10,079 nucleotides of DNA from Euperipatoides rowelli (GCA_003024985.2 PXIH01S0014499.1); one strand, 5' to 3'. Positions 1 through 7,416 are shown, numbered from the stretch's first letter. Made by a program: numbers and translations. Notes: generated by a model not told the origin, from the sequence alone.

Positions 1-100
1 AATTACATTATGGAGGTAATAGTCTGTTTTATAGCCTAAGTATTTATGTGAAATATTGTATAGGTCCGTAAGGTTTTGCTGGGAATGTTAACAGAAGCCA

Positions 101-185
101 AGGGGAGGGGATGAAGTAGGAGAAGGTGGTGAATCAGGGAGAGGGGAATGAAGTAGGGGTGGATGCCAAAAACAGGGAGGGAGAC
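101..185 (+). repeat. Purine/G-rich tract with an internal direct repeat
   Basis: The + strand is almost pure A/G over about 85 bases, with several runs of three to four G. A 16-17-base unit occurs twice, at 105-120 and 141-157 (GAGGGG, an optional extra A, then ATGAAGTAGG). The loops between G runs are mostly longer than seven bases, so a stable G-quadruplex is not strongly predicted. It looks like a slippage-prone low-complexity tract. Confidence 0.6.
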
Positions 186-495
186 ATCCTAGGGTGCAGA
201 TGTTATATCCGGGTTTAGAGCATCTGCTTCTTTTTATTGTGATAGTTGTAATTTATGACTTTTTTAATATGTTTATATAAAAACTAAAATTGTTTTCATT
301 TCGGGGCTTTGTCATTTGCAAGACCTTAAGGCATTGCCCCAAATGTGTCCCCTAAAGCCACCTCTGGGGCAAATACTATCATGTTTATAGACTCATCGTG
401 TTATTGATATGTAAGGTTACCAAAAGCTGGGTTTTTAATTTTAACATTATTGTACACTAGAAATATTGAAAATAAGCTACAGTCATAAATATTTC

Positions 496-523
496 TTCTG
501 GCACCAATTAATTGGTGCCAGAA
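496..523. repeat. Perfect 28-bp palindrome with no spacer
   Basis: Fourteen base pairs on each side of a centre between 509 and 510 are exactly self-complementary; the core is GGCACCAATT followed by AATTGGTGCC. After two mismatched positions, five more pairs can form (489-493 with 526-530). It sits 92 bp upstream of the 616 exon. Its function is unknown; it could be a cruciform, a dimeric protein site or a transposon relic. Confidence 0.85.
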
Positions 524-615
524 CTAATATAGAGTTATTAATGTCACTCTGTCTGTGCACAAATTGAGACTAATGTATATGTTCATTTGAATGTGTTTTT
601 AATTTTCTTTTGTAG

Positions 616-726
616 GATTGTAATTTTGTAATGAAAGCTATCTTCTGTGCAGCGGAGGATGGCAATCTGGCAGGTCTGGAAGAATTGCTGTCTCTGGTTA
701 ATACTGACATCAATTATGAGAACAAG
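616..726 (+). CDS. DAPK1: DAPK1-like protein, exon entering the ankyrin domain
   Basis: This is a 111-nt exon in phase 0 that encodes 37 residues, from DCNFVMKAIFCAAEDGN to DINYENK. The acceptor is a strong TTTTCTTTTGTAG. The donor is AAG|GTCAGA, weaker than the other donors here because +3 is C. The FVMKAI segment followed by a degenerate first repeat (AAEDGNL..LEELLSL, then the N-D-I-N finger) resembles the linker and first ankyrin repeat of long death-associated protein kinases. In those proteins the repeats follow the calmodulin-regulated Ser/Thr kinase domain and take part in cytoskeletal localisation and partner binding. The reading frame continues exactly into the exon at 4140. The kinase exons are not in the window, so identity rests on the ankyrin pattern alone. 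A different ankyrin-repeat protein remains possible. Confidence 0.75.
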
Positions 727-969
727 GTCAGATGATCCTTCAGTAATTTCTGTATTTAAGAACAAACAAACCGACTATGTATAACAGAGAAAATTAAAAA
801 TGTAGGAAATACCCAACTTTTCAATAGATTTCATAATATATTATTGTTAGGGATGAGAAAATAGAAAAGAAAACAATAATTACAGTATGTCATCTTTGAG
901 TCCCAAAGGCTTAGGAGATAAAATCCAGTAAAGCAAATAAAAAAAAATTAAAGTTTTTAGCAGTTTGAG

Positions 970-1828
970 CTTATTGTCTCTTATCTTCAGTTTAGTACCA
1001 TTTTTATTCTAGACTATTCCATTTTTCAAAAGAGGGTAGAAACATAAATTTTAACCTTATTAAATTGTTACCATTTCATATCAATTTTATTCTAGACTAT
1101 TCCATTTTTGAAAGTGGGGAGAACTGCTTTTTATCTCCTGGATTTATTAACCACTTTTATTCTAGAATATTCCATTTTTCAAAAGAGGGGAGAAACATAA
1201 ATTTTAACCTTATTAAATTGTAACCATTTCATATCAATTTTATTCTAGACTATTCCATTTTTGAAAGTGGGGAGAACTGCTTATTATCTCCTGGATTTAT
1301 TAACCACTTTTATTCTAGAATATTCCATTTTTCAATAGAGGGGAGAAACATAAATTTTAACCTTATTAAATTGTTACCATTTCATATCACTTTTATTCTA
1401 GACTATTCCATTTTTGAAGTGGGGAAAAGCGCTTATTATCTCCTGGATTTATTAACCACTTTTATTCTAGAATATTCCATTTTCGAAAGAGGGAAGAGAA
1501 GCATTAATTTAACTTTTTTAAATTGTTACCGTTTCATATCACTTTTATTCTAGACTATTCCATTTTTGAAAGTGGGGAGAAGCGCTTATTATCTCCTGGA
1601 TTTATTACCACTTTTATTCTAGAATATTCCATTTTCAAAGGGGGGGGGGTAATAATCAATTTTAACCTTATTAAATTGTTCCCATTTCATATCCCTTTTT
1701 TTCTAGACTATTCAATTTTTGAAAGTGAGTTAGAAGTGCTTATTGTCTCCTTGGTTTAGTATGATTTTTATTCTAGACTATCCCATTTTCAAAAGAGGGG
1801 AGTAGCATTAATTTATCCTTATTAAATA
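970..1828 (+). repeat. Dimeric (higher-order) minisatellite, 153-bp period, about 5.6 copies
   Basis: The core TCTAGA(A/C)TATTCCATTTT occurs eleven times, starting at 1008, 1091, 1161, 1244, 1314, 1397, 1466, 1549, 1618, 1702 and 1772. Spacing alternates 83/70 (or 69/84), so the true unit is a 152-154-bp dimer of two related half-units. One half continues TTCAAAAGAGGGGAG...CATAAATTTTAACC and the other continues TTGAAAGTGGGGAGAA...TATCTCCTGG. Copies are highly similar in the middle and more diverged at both ends. Because 153 is divisible by three, reading frames run through it with a 51-codon period, but this is a by-product of the repeat and not a gene. Confidence 0.93.
1160..1629. promoter_or_regulatory. 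Four heat-shock-element-like cores within the minisatellite
   Basis: The sequence TTC-TA-GAA-TA-TTC, which is the nTTCnnGAAnnTTCn pattern bound by heat shock factor trimers, occurs exactly at 1160-1172, 1313-1325, 1465-1477 and 1617-1629. The other half-units and the edge copies carry GAC in place of GAA (for example 1090-1102 and 1243-1255), a one-base departure. The match to the pattern is directly visible. Any binding or regulatory role is inference, since the match could simply be a property of this repeat's sequence. Confidence 0.35.
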
Positions 1829-1918
1829 TTTCTAGTATATTTAGTTATTTGAATAAAGAATTAAATATACACAATTCATATTAATAAATAATTAAAGAAA
1901 CCATAATATTTTTTTCCT

Positions 1919-1936
1919 TAGTAGTAGTAGTAGTAG
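1919..1936 (+). repeat. (TAG)6 microsatellite
   Basis: Six uninterrupted TAG units directly follow a T-rich stretch ending in CCT. This is an ordinary trinucleotide simple repeat in the intron. Confidence 0.9.
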
Positions 1937-2228
1937 AGAAATTAGTGTATTGTCTCCCCATTTCGTACCACTTTAAGATTGTGATTTGAAAAGCTCTCTT
2001 ATGATAGCTTGGGATGGCTATCATTGGTCTATTAGTGTACTTGTGGGTTACATTTTGCAAGTGATGATTAGCCAAGATCTTGCATGGTGAAAATAGTTAC
2101 ATAGAAAAAAAAAAGTTAATATTTTTGACATAGGGGCAAAATGGGCAGTTGGGGGTAATTCTCATATTATATTTTACGACAAGTTTTTCATTAAGAAGGA
2201 GAAATATCTATTAGTGAATATAATTGGA

Positions 2229-2249
2229 CTATAAGCATTGTAGTCAATG
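2229..2249 (+). repeat. 21-bp dispersed repeat, copy 1
   Basis: This 21-base string (begins CTATAAGC, ends GTAGTCAATG) recurs exactly at 6259-6279, inside the hAT-type element. Flanking bases do not match further. Its second half, CATTG-TAGT-CAATG, can form a small hairpin. An exact 21-base match is very unlikely by chance, so it probably marks a fragment of a shared transposon sequence. Confidence 0.7.
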
Positions 2250-2977
2250 TAATGTAAACACAAGGGTATGATATGACAATACTGACAGATACTGTTGCTA
2301 CCACTCTTAGTGGATGCTACAAATATTTGGTACATACAATACATGTAAATGCTTACTTGCAAGCATTTCCACCTGAAGCTATTTGCTGAATCTGATATCA
2401 AGATGAATAGAGAATTCTTGTAGTTTTATTTGCCTTGTGCATACATATAAGACTCAAATGTATAACAGCAAACCGCATGTGTAAACTGTGTGCGTAATAT
2501 TACAAGGAAAACTTTATTTTGGCATGATCATAATTCAGATGTGTTACAAAAACACTCTCACTCTTACACTCGATACCAATCCTTACAGAGCTGGCATTGA
2601 AAATTATGTAAAGCGCAAAAAGGAAAATTTTAATTGTCCATGACTATAAATCAGATAAGCACCTCACATCACATAAATGCTTCTACTTTGTACAAATCTC
2701 ATTTAGAGATGGTAGGGGAAAGTTAAGTTTATACATGAAAGTGATCCTTAGTTATCCTACTTTTAAATGTATATACACATTTCGTGCAAAACTATATCAA
2801 ATTTAGTAAATATTAAAAATAGTACAAAATGGCACTTTCATGGCATTCCCTACCCTCGGGGTAAAACCATGTTTGTGTGGGGGAAAATTGTGTATAGTTA
2901 TTGAATATGGAAAACAACACGGTAAGTTTTTTTTTAATTAGTAAATTCTTAATTAATTTGAGTTATTCATGAATGAA

Positions 2978-3018
2978 AATAATAAAAATAATAATAATAA
3001 TTACCATAATAATAATAG
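2978..3018 (+). repeat. Interrupted (AAT)n microsatellite
   Basis: AAT/AATA units run with one interruption (TTACC) at 3001-3005. It is a simple sequence repeat. Confidence 0.85.
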
Positions 3019-3422
3019 GGTTAGAGCACCGGTATTACCCCATTCTTGTTTCACGATTTTACCCTTTCATGTTTCAAAATTTAATTTATAGGTAGCAGGC
3101 AAACCTTTGATCTTAATGAAGTAAACTGTACATGAATACATTCTCTAAACACTACTATTTAAGAATATATTTGACTAAAAATTAATGAATAAAAAAAATT
3201 ACCTAATTCTCTTATTTTATTAAGCCAAAAAAATAATAAATATTTGATTTTTCGTTTTTCCACCCTTGCACATTTATAAAATAAAATTTCAAGATTCTTT
3301 CTATCAATTATTAATGCATATTGCAACCGGAAGACGGTAGTACTAGATAGATTTATTAATTGTATCACCTAATATGAAATACTTGATGCATGGTTTTACC
3401 TCAATGTTTGGTCCCCCTCTGA

Positions 3423-3436
3423 CCCCCCCCCCCCCC
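3423..3436 (+). repeat. C14 homopolymer in a pyrimidine-rich patch
   Basis: Fourteen C follow CCCCCTCTGA, in a region otherwise dominated by A and T. Long C runs of this kind are often assembly- or sequencing-length uncertain. Confidence 0.9.
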
Positions 3437-3593
3437 GACTTCCCCTAATGACAGAAAAATTGAAGTCTAAATTACGGATAGACCAGACTCAGAAATTGTC
3501 CTAGTTCGGTCATTGTACTTTCAAAAGCTCTGAAAAAAAATAATCATTGCTTGAGGAGATGGGAGAATGTTATTTATGTTTCATGCCAATAGG

Positions 3594-3625
3594 TCATATG
3601 TTCACTTAACGAAGTGAACATATGA
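3594..3625. repeat. Perfect hairpin: 14-bp stem, 4-nt loop
   Basis: TCATATGTTCACTT (3594-3607) pairs exactly with AAGTGAACATATGA (3612-3625) around the loop AACG. It is too short for a microRNA precursor. It lies mid-intron with no gene next to it. It may be a transposon footprint or a cruciform-forming site. Confidence 0.85.
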
Positions 3626-4139
3626 ACTAATTTGCACAATATACATATTTTTAAAATGTCAGATATTGCATCATGGAGGTAAGTTTGTTGAAGAATTAAT
3701 TCAACCGATACTTTGTATTACTTTTTATTTTAATTATGAGCTGCTTTCGGAAAGCAATTGAAGGTATTGGTGCCTTAACCAGACAAATCCACTTTTTATA
3801 TTTCTGAGAAAAAAATGTAATTCCTGTTTCTTGCACTAATAGGCAATTCTACTTCCTCTATAGCTTGTATCTGATTGATGGGAGATTCATGAATGGATCT
3901 TGCACCATACAATAGGGAGTTGTTGTTTTAAGATATACCAGAAATAATCTCAATTTTAAACAAAAACGAAGTTGTCGGTTATTGCACCAATGCCTTCCGT
4001 CGTTAGTAGAATGCCTTCTATTATAATAAATGTCATTATTTTTAAATGTACAGAATGTCACGTGGAAAGTTTTTATCTATTTTTATTATTTACGCTTAAT
4101 TCTTTTTTGTTTTATTTTTTTTTTTTTTTTTATTTGTAG

Positions 4140-4238
4140 CACGGAGAAACTGCTTTGCATATAGCGGCTGGAGCTGGTCAGATGGATGTTATTAAAATGT
4201 TACAAACAAAGGAAATTAATATGGACAAATTGGACAAG
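4140..4238 (+). CDS. DAPK1: DAPK1-like protein, ankyrin-repeat exon 2
   Basis: This 99-nt, phase-0 exon encodes exactly one 33-residue ankyrin repeat: HGETALHIAAGAGQ, then DVIKML, ending MDKLDK. The GETALHIAA motif is the classical T/A-L-H-(I/L)-A-A helix start, and GAGQMDVIKML fits the second helix. The acceptor has a 17-base T run and TTTGTAG; the donor is AAG|GTAAGG. It continues the frame from the 616-726 exon and feeds the AARHGH repeat at 5163. Ankyrin repeats bind protein partners; in long DAPKs this domain follows the kinase and autoregulatory regions. Because the exon is symmetric (0,0), skipping it would remove one repeat without a frameshift. Confidence 0.8.
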
Positions 4239-5162
4239 GTAAGGTCGGAGTTTTCTTCTCTTAAGTTCCACAGCTTTATTTAAAAAAAAAAGTATTATAG
4301 AATCTTTTGATAAGTTGGCAACATATTACAAAAGATGTATGATTTCTTTTAATAAGCATGTAACAGTAGGGAACAAGCTAATATAGCCTATAAGCTTAGA
4401 TTGCAGTTTGAACTTAGATATATTAAGTCTGATTTTACTTCAGATTCTGAAAGTTGTGACTCTCGGCTGTCTGACAATTTAGTTTTGAAGGCATAACGGT
4501 AGAAATTGACCGAAGAAATAAAGGAGGAATTAGTTCAATATTTATTTAATGCTTATCCATAACTTAGCGATATGAGTGTATGGCTGACGATAAAACAAGG
4601 CAATCTTGCGTGCAGCTCAAGATTTTGTCTTTATTTATTTATTTTCGTTATTTCAGTTCATTTAGGACTAAAAAATCACCCCAAAGGGATAACAATTTTT
4701 TTTTTACAATATGTGAGTATGTTTATGTTATTTTCTTTCTTTTTTTTTTTTTAACGTAGGATTCATATCCCCAAACATGCAATTTTTATCGAATTTGTAT
4801 CAAATCTAGTAAATTCTCATGAATGTTTCATGTTATGATAGGAAAAGTTATACGGTTCCCTAATGTTATCAATTTCGTTACAGGGGTCTACTACTACTAT
4901 TTAAAAAAAATTCTTAAAAAAAATAGTTATCAGCAACGGATTTTCAATATTTTTAGCTCGATTGAAAGCTAAGTAAATGTGCTTTTAGAAAAATTAAAAA
5001 AAAAAAAAATTTAAAATTTTTTTTTTAAAGATTTTTGAAGCTGAATTGAAAAATCATTTTTATTTTAAACTCACCAGTTAAATTCTGTAGAGTGTATATA
5101 TTTAATTTATAAATTAGCTACCCAAACATGGATAAAAATGAGATTATTTCTTTTATTTTCAG
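4239..5162 (+). other. DAPK1: Intron of 924 bp (GT-AG, phase 0)
   Basis: It starts GTAAGG and ends TTCTTTTATTTTCAG. It holds A/T homopolymers, including an A14 at 4996-5009 facing a T10 at 5017-5026 that could fold back. It also contains a strong decoy acceptor (T-rich tract, then ACGTAG at 4754-4759) with no plausible exon behind it. No mobile element with clear ends was seen. Confidence 0.8.
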
Positions 5163-5261
5163 AATGGTGAATCGGCAATGTTTGGCGCAGCTCGGCATGG
5201 TCACCTGGATCTTATCAGATATCTTAAATTAGAAGGAATTTCTGCAGATGGACAAAATAAG
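5163..5261 (+). CDS. DAPK1: DAPK1-like protein, ankyrin-repeat exon 3
   Basis: This 99-nt, phase-0 exon encodes one 33-residue repeat: NGESAMFGAARHGHLDLIRY, then the finger ending DGQNK. The usual TPLH tetrapeptide is replaced by SAMF. This departure is informative: in long DAPKs the repeat with AARHGH likewise lacks TPLH, and this is the best single marker for the family call. The acceptor is TTTTCAG and the donor AAG|GTAATC. An open frame beginning at the internal ATG at 5178 reads through this exon into the intron to 5375, but the intronic tail is not expected to be coding. The exon is symmetric (0,0), so it could be skipped in frame. Confidence 0.82.
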
Positions 5262-5644
5262 GTAATCGTTTTAAACATTAGCAAACCATTAAGCATAATT
5301 TTTTTCCTTGGCCATAGTTTATATGTTTGTGACAAATACAGTACTGTAGGCTACATTGTTAAGATAAACTTTTAATATTGTCACACTTTAATGGAATTTA
5401 TTTATATTATTTGTCCGGTTTTTTTATTTTTAAATCAAAAAAAGTTAGGCCTACTTCCAACAGTAATAGAAAATAAAAAATTATATACATGTTTGACTAT
5501 TTAGCTATTTTTTTCTGCTGGATTTTTAAAGACTTTTGATGCCAATTTTAGAAGAGTACTTCTGTTGAATCTAATTTATTATTTTATTATTTCAATTATT
5601 GAAAATTTTAATATGATAATTTCTGCTACCATCTCCTTTTTCAT

Positions 5645-5670
5645 TTAAATTAATTACTTAATTAATTTAA
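5645..5670. repeat. AT-only inverted repeat, 12-bp stem
   Basis: TTAAATTAATTA pairs exactly with TAATTAATTTAA across a two-base loop (CT). The sequence is almost pure A/T, so chance is a reasonable explanation. Confidence 0.6.
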
Positions 5671-6095
5671 TGGTGCATTAATTATTAAAATTAATCAAAA
5701 TTTGATTAGACATTTAATTTTTAAAATGATTGATGTCAATAATCTTATTAGCATTTGCATAATGTTAACGCTAAAAGTAAAGTAATAAATATAGATTGAA
5801 ATCTCTCTTTTTCATGATAATTCAATGTTTGCACTGAGACCATCTTAACCATTTGAAAACCAATAGCAAAAATCAAAGGGGTCGTAAAAAATATTATTTT
5901 TTTTTTTTAAAAAGAAACTATTTTCTTACACTTTAAATGAATAAAAATAATGAAAAACCTTTTAAAAAATATGAAAATAATTGATGCATAATATAGTGAA
6001 CAACTTTATAAGTTTATTATTTTATTCAGAATGTTTTTACTTTAGTTTGTGACATACTTACCTTAATTAGCAATCCCGTCATAACGAGTCTACTT

Positions 6096-6103
6096 TACTG
6101 AAT
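6096..6103. repeat. Target-site duplication of the hAT element, left copy
   Basis: TACTGAAT directly abuts the left terminal inverted repeat and is repeated exactly at 7409-7416 next to the right one. Eight-base duplications are the signature of hAT-superfamily transposition. Confidence 0.88.
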
Positions 6104-6140
6104 TAGGGTTCCCAACTCTAAGAAAGGCCATTCCTGGACA

Positions 6141-6161
6141 GGGGGGGTGTACCCCCCCCCC
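6141..6161. repeat. G7-TGTA-C10 hairpin near the left transposon end
   Basis: Seven G (6141-6147), a TGTA spacer and ten C (6152-6161) form a very GC-rich fold-back 38 bp inside the left end of the hAT element. It may be subterminal structure or a slippage product. Confidence 0.8.
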
Positions 6162-6258
6162 TATTTTTTAAAACAAATTTGGTGAGGAGTTTTAGTGATT
6201 TTTTTTGTTTTTGTAAGGGAACTTCCCCCAATACAATATGCTTTATTAAACAGATATT

Positions 6259-6279
6259 CTATAAGCATTGTAGTCAATG
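6259..6279 (+). repeat. 21-bp dispersed repeat, copy 2 (inside the hAT element)
   Basis: Exact match to 2229-2249 in the same orientation, with no extension on either side. Its presence inside the transposon suggests that the 2229 copy comes from a related, decayed element. Confidence 0.7.
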
Positions 6280-6616
6280 ATGATGTTCAAAGTAATGATG
6301 GGTTGTTCATGATTGATTCATTCATTTGCTTACAGGAAGCAGGCACTCATAAAAAAATCAGCCAATCATTCATGTTACCAAGCAAATAAACAGTAAACAG
6401 TTTAAATCTGAAATGCCAGCATCACAAATTTAAACTGTAACAGTTCAACATGATTTATTATAAATCTACTCTGAACACGTAAAACTTGTGCATATGAAGA
6501 TTGCTCCATAAATGCTGAACATGAAGATTACTCCATGTTTGGTATTCTTCCATTTTCTTATTGTATAAACATCGTAAATATACTTAGGTGCAGTTTATCA
6601 GTGATAAATTAGAAAA

Positions 6617-6678
6617 GCCTGGGTAGCTTATTGGTGAAGCAACTGCCCAGAGACCTGGGTTCATTTCCCGTTTCAGGT
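6617..6678 (+). mobile_element. tRNA-derived SINE head inside the hAT element
   Basis: A perfect pol III box A match (TAGCTTATTGG, 6624-6634; consensus TRGYNNANNGG) is followed by a box B-like GGTTCATTTCC (6658-6668; consensus GGTTCGANTCC, 9 of 11). GCCTG at 6617 can pair with CAGGT at 6674-6678 like an acceptor stem, with one G-U pair. Only about 62 nt separate these ends and the A-B spacing is 23 nt, so much of the anticodon arm is missing and this is not a functional tRNA. The body probably continues downstream, but I cannot place its 3' end. GGCGCCATCTAG near 6800 may belong to it. Confidence 0.5.
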
Positions 6679-6918
6679 GACTTAATTTCTGACAAAATTT
6701 TCTGCCTTTATATTATAATTACTGAAGATTTCATTTCGGCCAGCCATAACACACAGTGTTCTTTTTTCTTGTTAGACGCTTTTGCATTAAAAATGCTTTG
6801 TGGCGCCATCTAGACTGAACAACAAAAATAAACTTTATATACTGTAAGTAAATTACAGCAAACGGTTTGTGAATAGAACTTTTGGTCCATGAGTTATGTT
6901 ATTTATTTATTAATTTAA

Positions 6919-6936
6919 AAGTGTAAGCTTACACTT
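6919..6936. repeat. 18-bp perfect palindrome
   Basis: AAGTGTAAGCTTACACTT is self-complementary over 18 bp around a HindIII-type AAGCTT centre. It lies within the hAT element, downstream of the SINE head. Confidence 0.8.
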
Positions 6937-7324
6937 ATACAGTCTACAATAATATAACAAAACATTATACAATATTACACATACAGTACATAGAAAAAAC
7001 AATTAGGTATAAACTAGATTATAAAGGTAATTCACGAACATCCTGATTCATGAAAGTATTAAAGAATAAATAACATTAAACCCATTTGTATATTTTAATC
7101 CATGTGTTACATTTGGTACTTGGCAGAATAGACTAGCACCATCTATTGATTAAAATTGTAACTAAATTTCAACAAATACATTATGACATTATACAAAAAA
7201 GAGGGGAGGTGGAGAGATTGTTTAATGTTTATTTCAAAAAACCACGGCCGAGGCCTAATACAGATTTTTGTTTATCATGGAATGAAAATTACATTAAAAG
7301 TTATTTTCATATGTGATNACGTCG

Positions 7325-7394
7325 TCCCGGACAGGTATAAAATATTTCCGGGGCAAAGCTCTGAATTCCTGATGAATCCCGGAGAATCCTGGAC
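7325..7394. repeat. Subterminal TCC(C/T)GGA motif cluster of the hAT element
   Basis: TCCCGGAC (7325-7332), TTCCGGGG (from 7346), TCCCGGAG (7377-7384) and TCCTGGAC (7387-7394) crowd the last 85 bp of the element. One more TCCTGGAC lies near the left end (6132-6139). hAT transposases are known to bind short subterminal repeats, so these are candidate binding sites; that role is inference. Confidence 0.55.
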
Positions 7395-7408
7395 GGTTGG
7401 GAACCCTA

Positions 7409-7416
7409 TACTGAAT
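7409..7416. repeat. Target-site duplication of the hAT element, right copy
   Basis: TACTGAAT, identical to 6096-6103, immediately follows the right terminal inverted repeat. Confidence 0.88.

Larger units (their letters stand above)
1..615 (+). other. DAPK1: Intron upstream of the first visible ankyrin exon
   Basis: No exon is recognisable here. The stretch ends in a good 3' splice site: a T-rich tract followed by TTGTAG, with the AG at 614-615. It contains a purine/G-rich tract (about 101-185), a mildly GC-rich patch (301-372) that may be an old transposon remnant, and a perfect 28-bp palindrome (496-523). I infer it is intron because the exon at 616 starts in mid-protein, just before the ankyrin domain; the donor of this intron lies outside the window. 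Confidence 0.65.
727..4139 (+). other. DAPK1: Intron of 3,413 bp (GT-AG, phase 0)
   Basis: It begins GTCAGA and ends in a 17-base T run followed by ATTTGTAG. Contents in order: the dimeric minisatellite (970-1828), a TAG microsatellite (1919-1936), a 21-bp dispersed repeat copy (2229-2249), an AAT-type microsatellite (about 2978-3018), a C14 run (3423-3436), and a hairpin with a 14-bp stem (3594-3625). Open reading frames in it are short, lie on both strands, and show no recognisable domain. I see no exon between the two flanking ankyrin exons, and the protein is continuous without one. Confidence 0.8.
6104..7408. mobile_element. Non-autonomous hAT-type DNA transposon, 1,305 bp, both ends intact
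   Basis: The ends are perfect 13-bp terminal inverted repeats: TAGGGTTCCCAAC at 6104-6116 and its reverse complement at 7396-7408. They are flanked by a perfect 8-bp target duplication. The TAGGG start and 8-bp duplication fit the hAT superfamily (Ac, hobo, Hermes). No transposase reading frame survives; the longest open frames inside are under 85 codons and show no RNase H-like or BED-finger motif, so it would depend on a transposase elsewhere. Inside are a G7/C10 hairpin near the left end, copies of a TCC(C/T)GGA motif near the right end, one 21-bp repeat shared with 2229-2249, and a tRNA-like SINE head (6617-6678). There is one ambiguous base (N) at 7318. The element lies within a DAPK1-like intron and does not disrupt an exon. 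Confidence 0.85.

Noticed and set aside
301-372. GC-richer patch as a defined transposon end
   Set aside because: Only a ten-base match to the 9837 repeat and a vague resemblance; no boundaries can be drawn.
1371-1759. Two overlapping forward open frames with repeated LDYSIFE-like peptides
   Set aside because: They are produced by the 153-bp minisatellite, whose period is a multiple of three. No start context, splice structure or domain supports coding.
970-1828. Possible CRISPR-like array
   Set aside because: Both parts of the unit repeat; there are no unique spacers, the period is 153 bp, and the setting is a eukaryotic intron.
2174-2401. 75-codon open frame on the minus strand
   Set aside because: No recognisable domain and low complexity typical of AT-rich sequence; it also covers one copy of a dispersed repeat.
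3594-3625. Transcription terminator or microRNA precursor
   Set aside because: There is no adjacent transcript end or T tract in a bacterial-style setting, and a 32-nt fold is too short for a microRNA precursor.
4730-4800. Strong T-rich tract with ACGTAG that looks like a 3' splice site
   Set aside because: The sequence behind it gives no ankyrin-like peptide and no convincing donor, and the protein is continuous without an extra exon. Kept only as a decoy acceptor.
4996-5026. A14...T10 fold-back as a structured RNA
   Set aside because: Pure homopolymers in an AT-rich intron; expected by slippage alone.
5178-5375. 65-codon forward open frame as a separate small gene
   Set aside because: Its first 28 codons are the ankyrin exon in frame; the rest is intron after a good GTAATC donor.
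6617-6678. Functional tRNA gene
   Set aside because: The unit is about 62 nt with most of the anticodon arm absent, so it is read as a SINE head.
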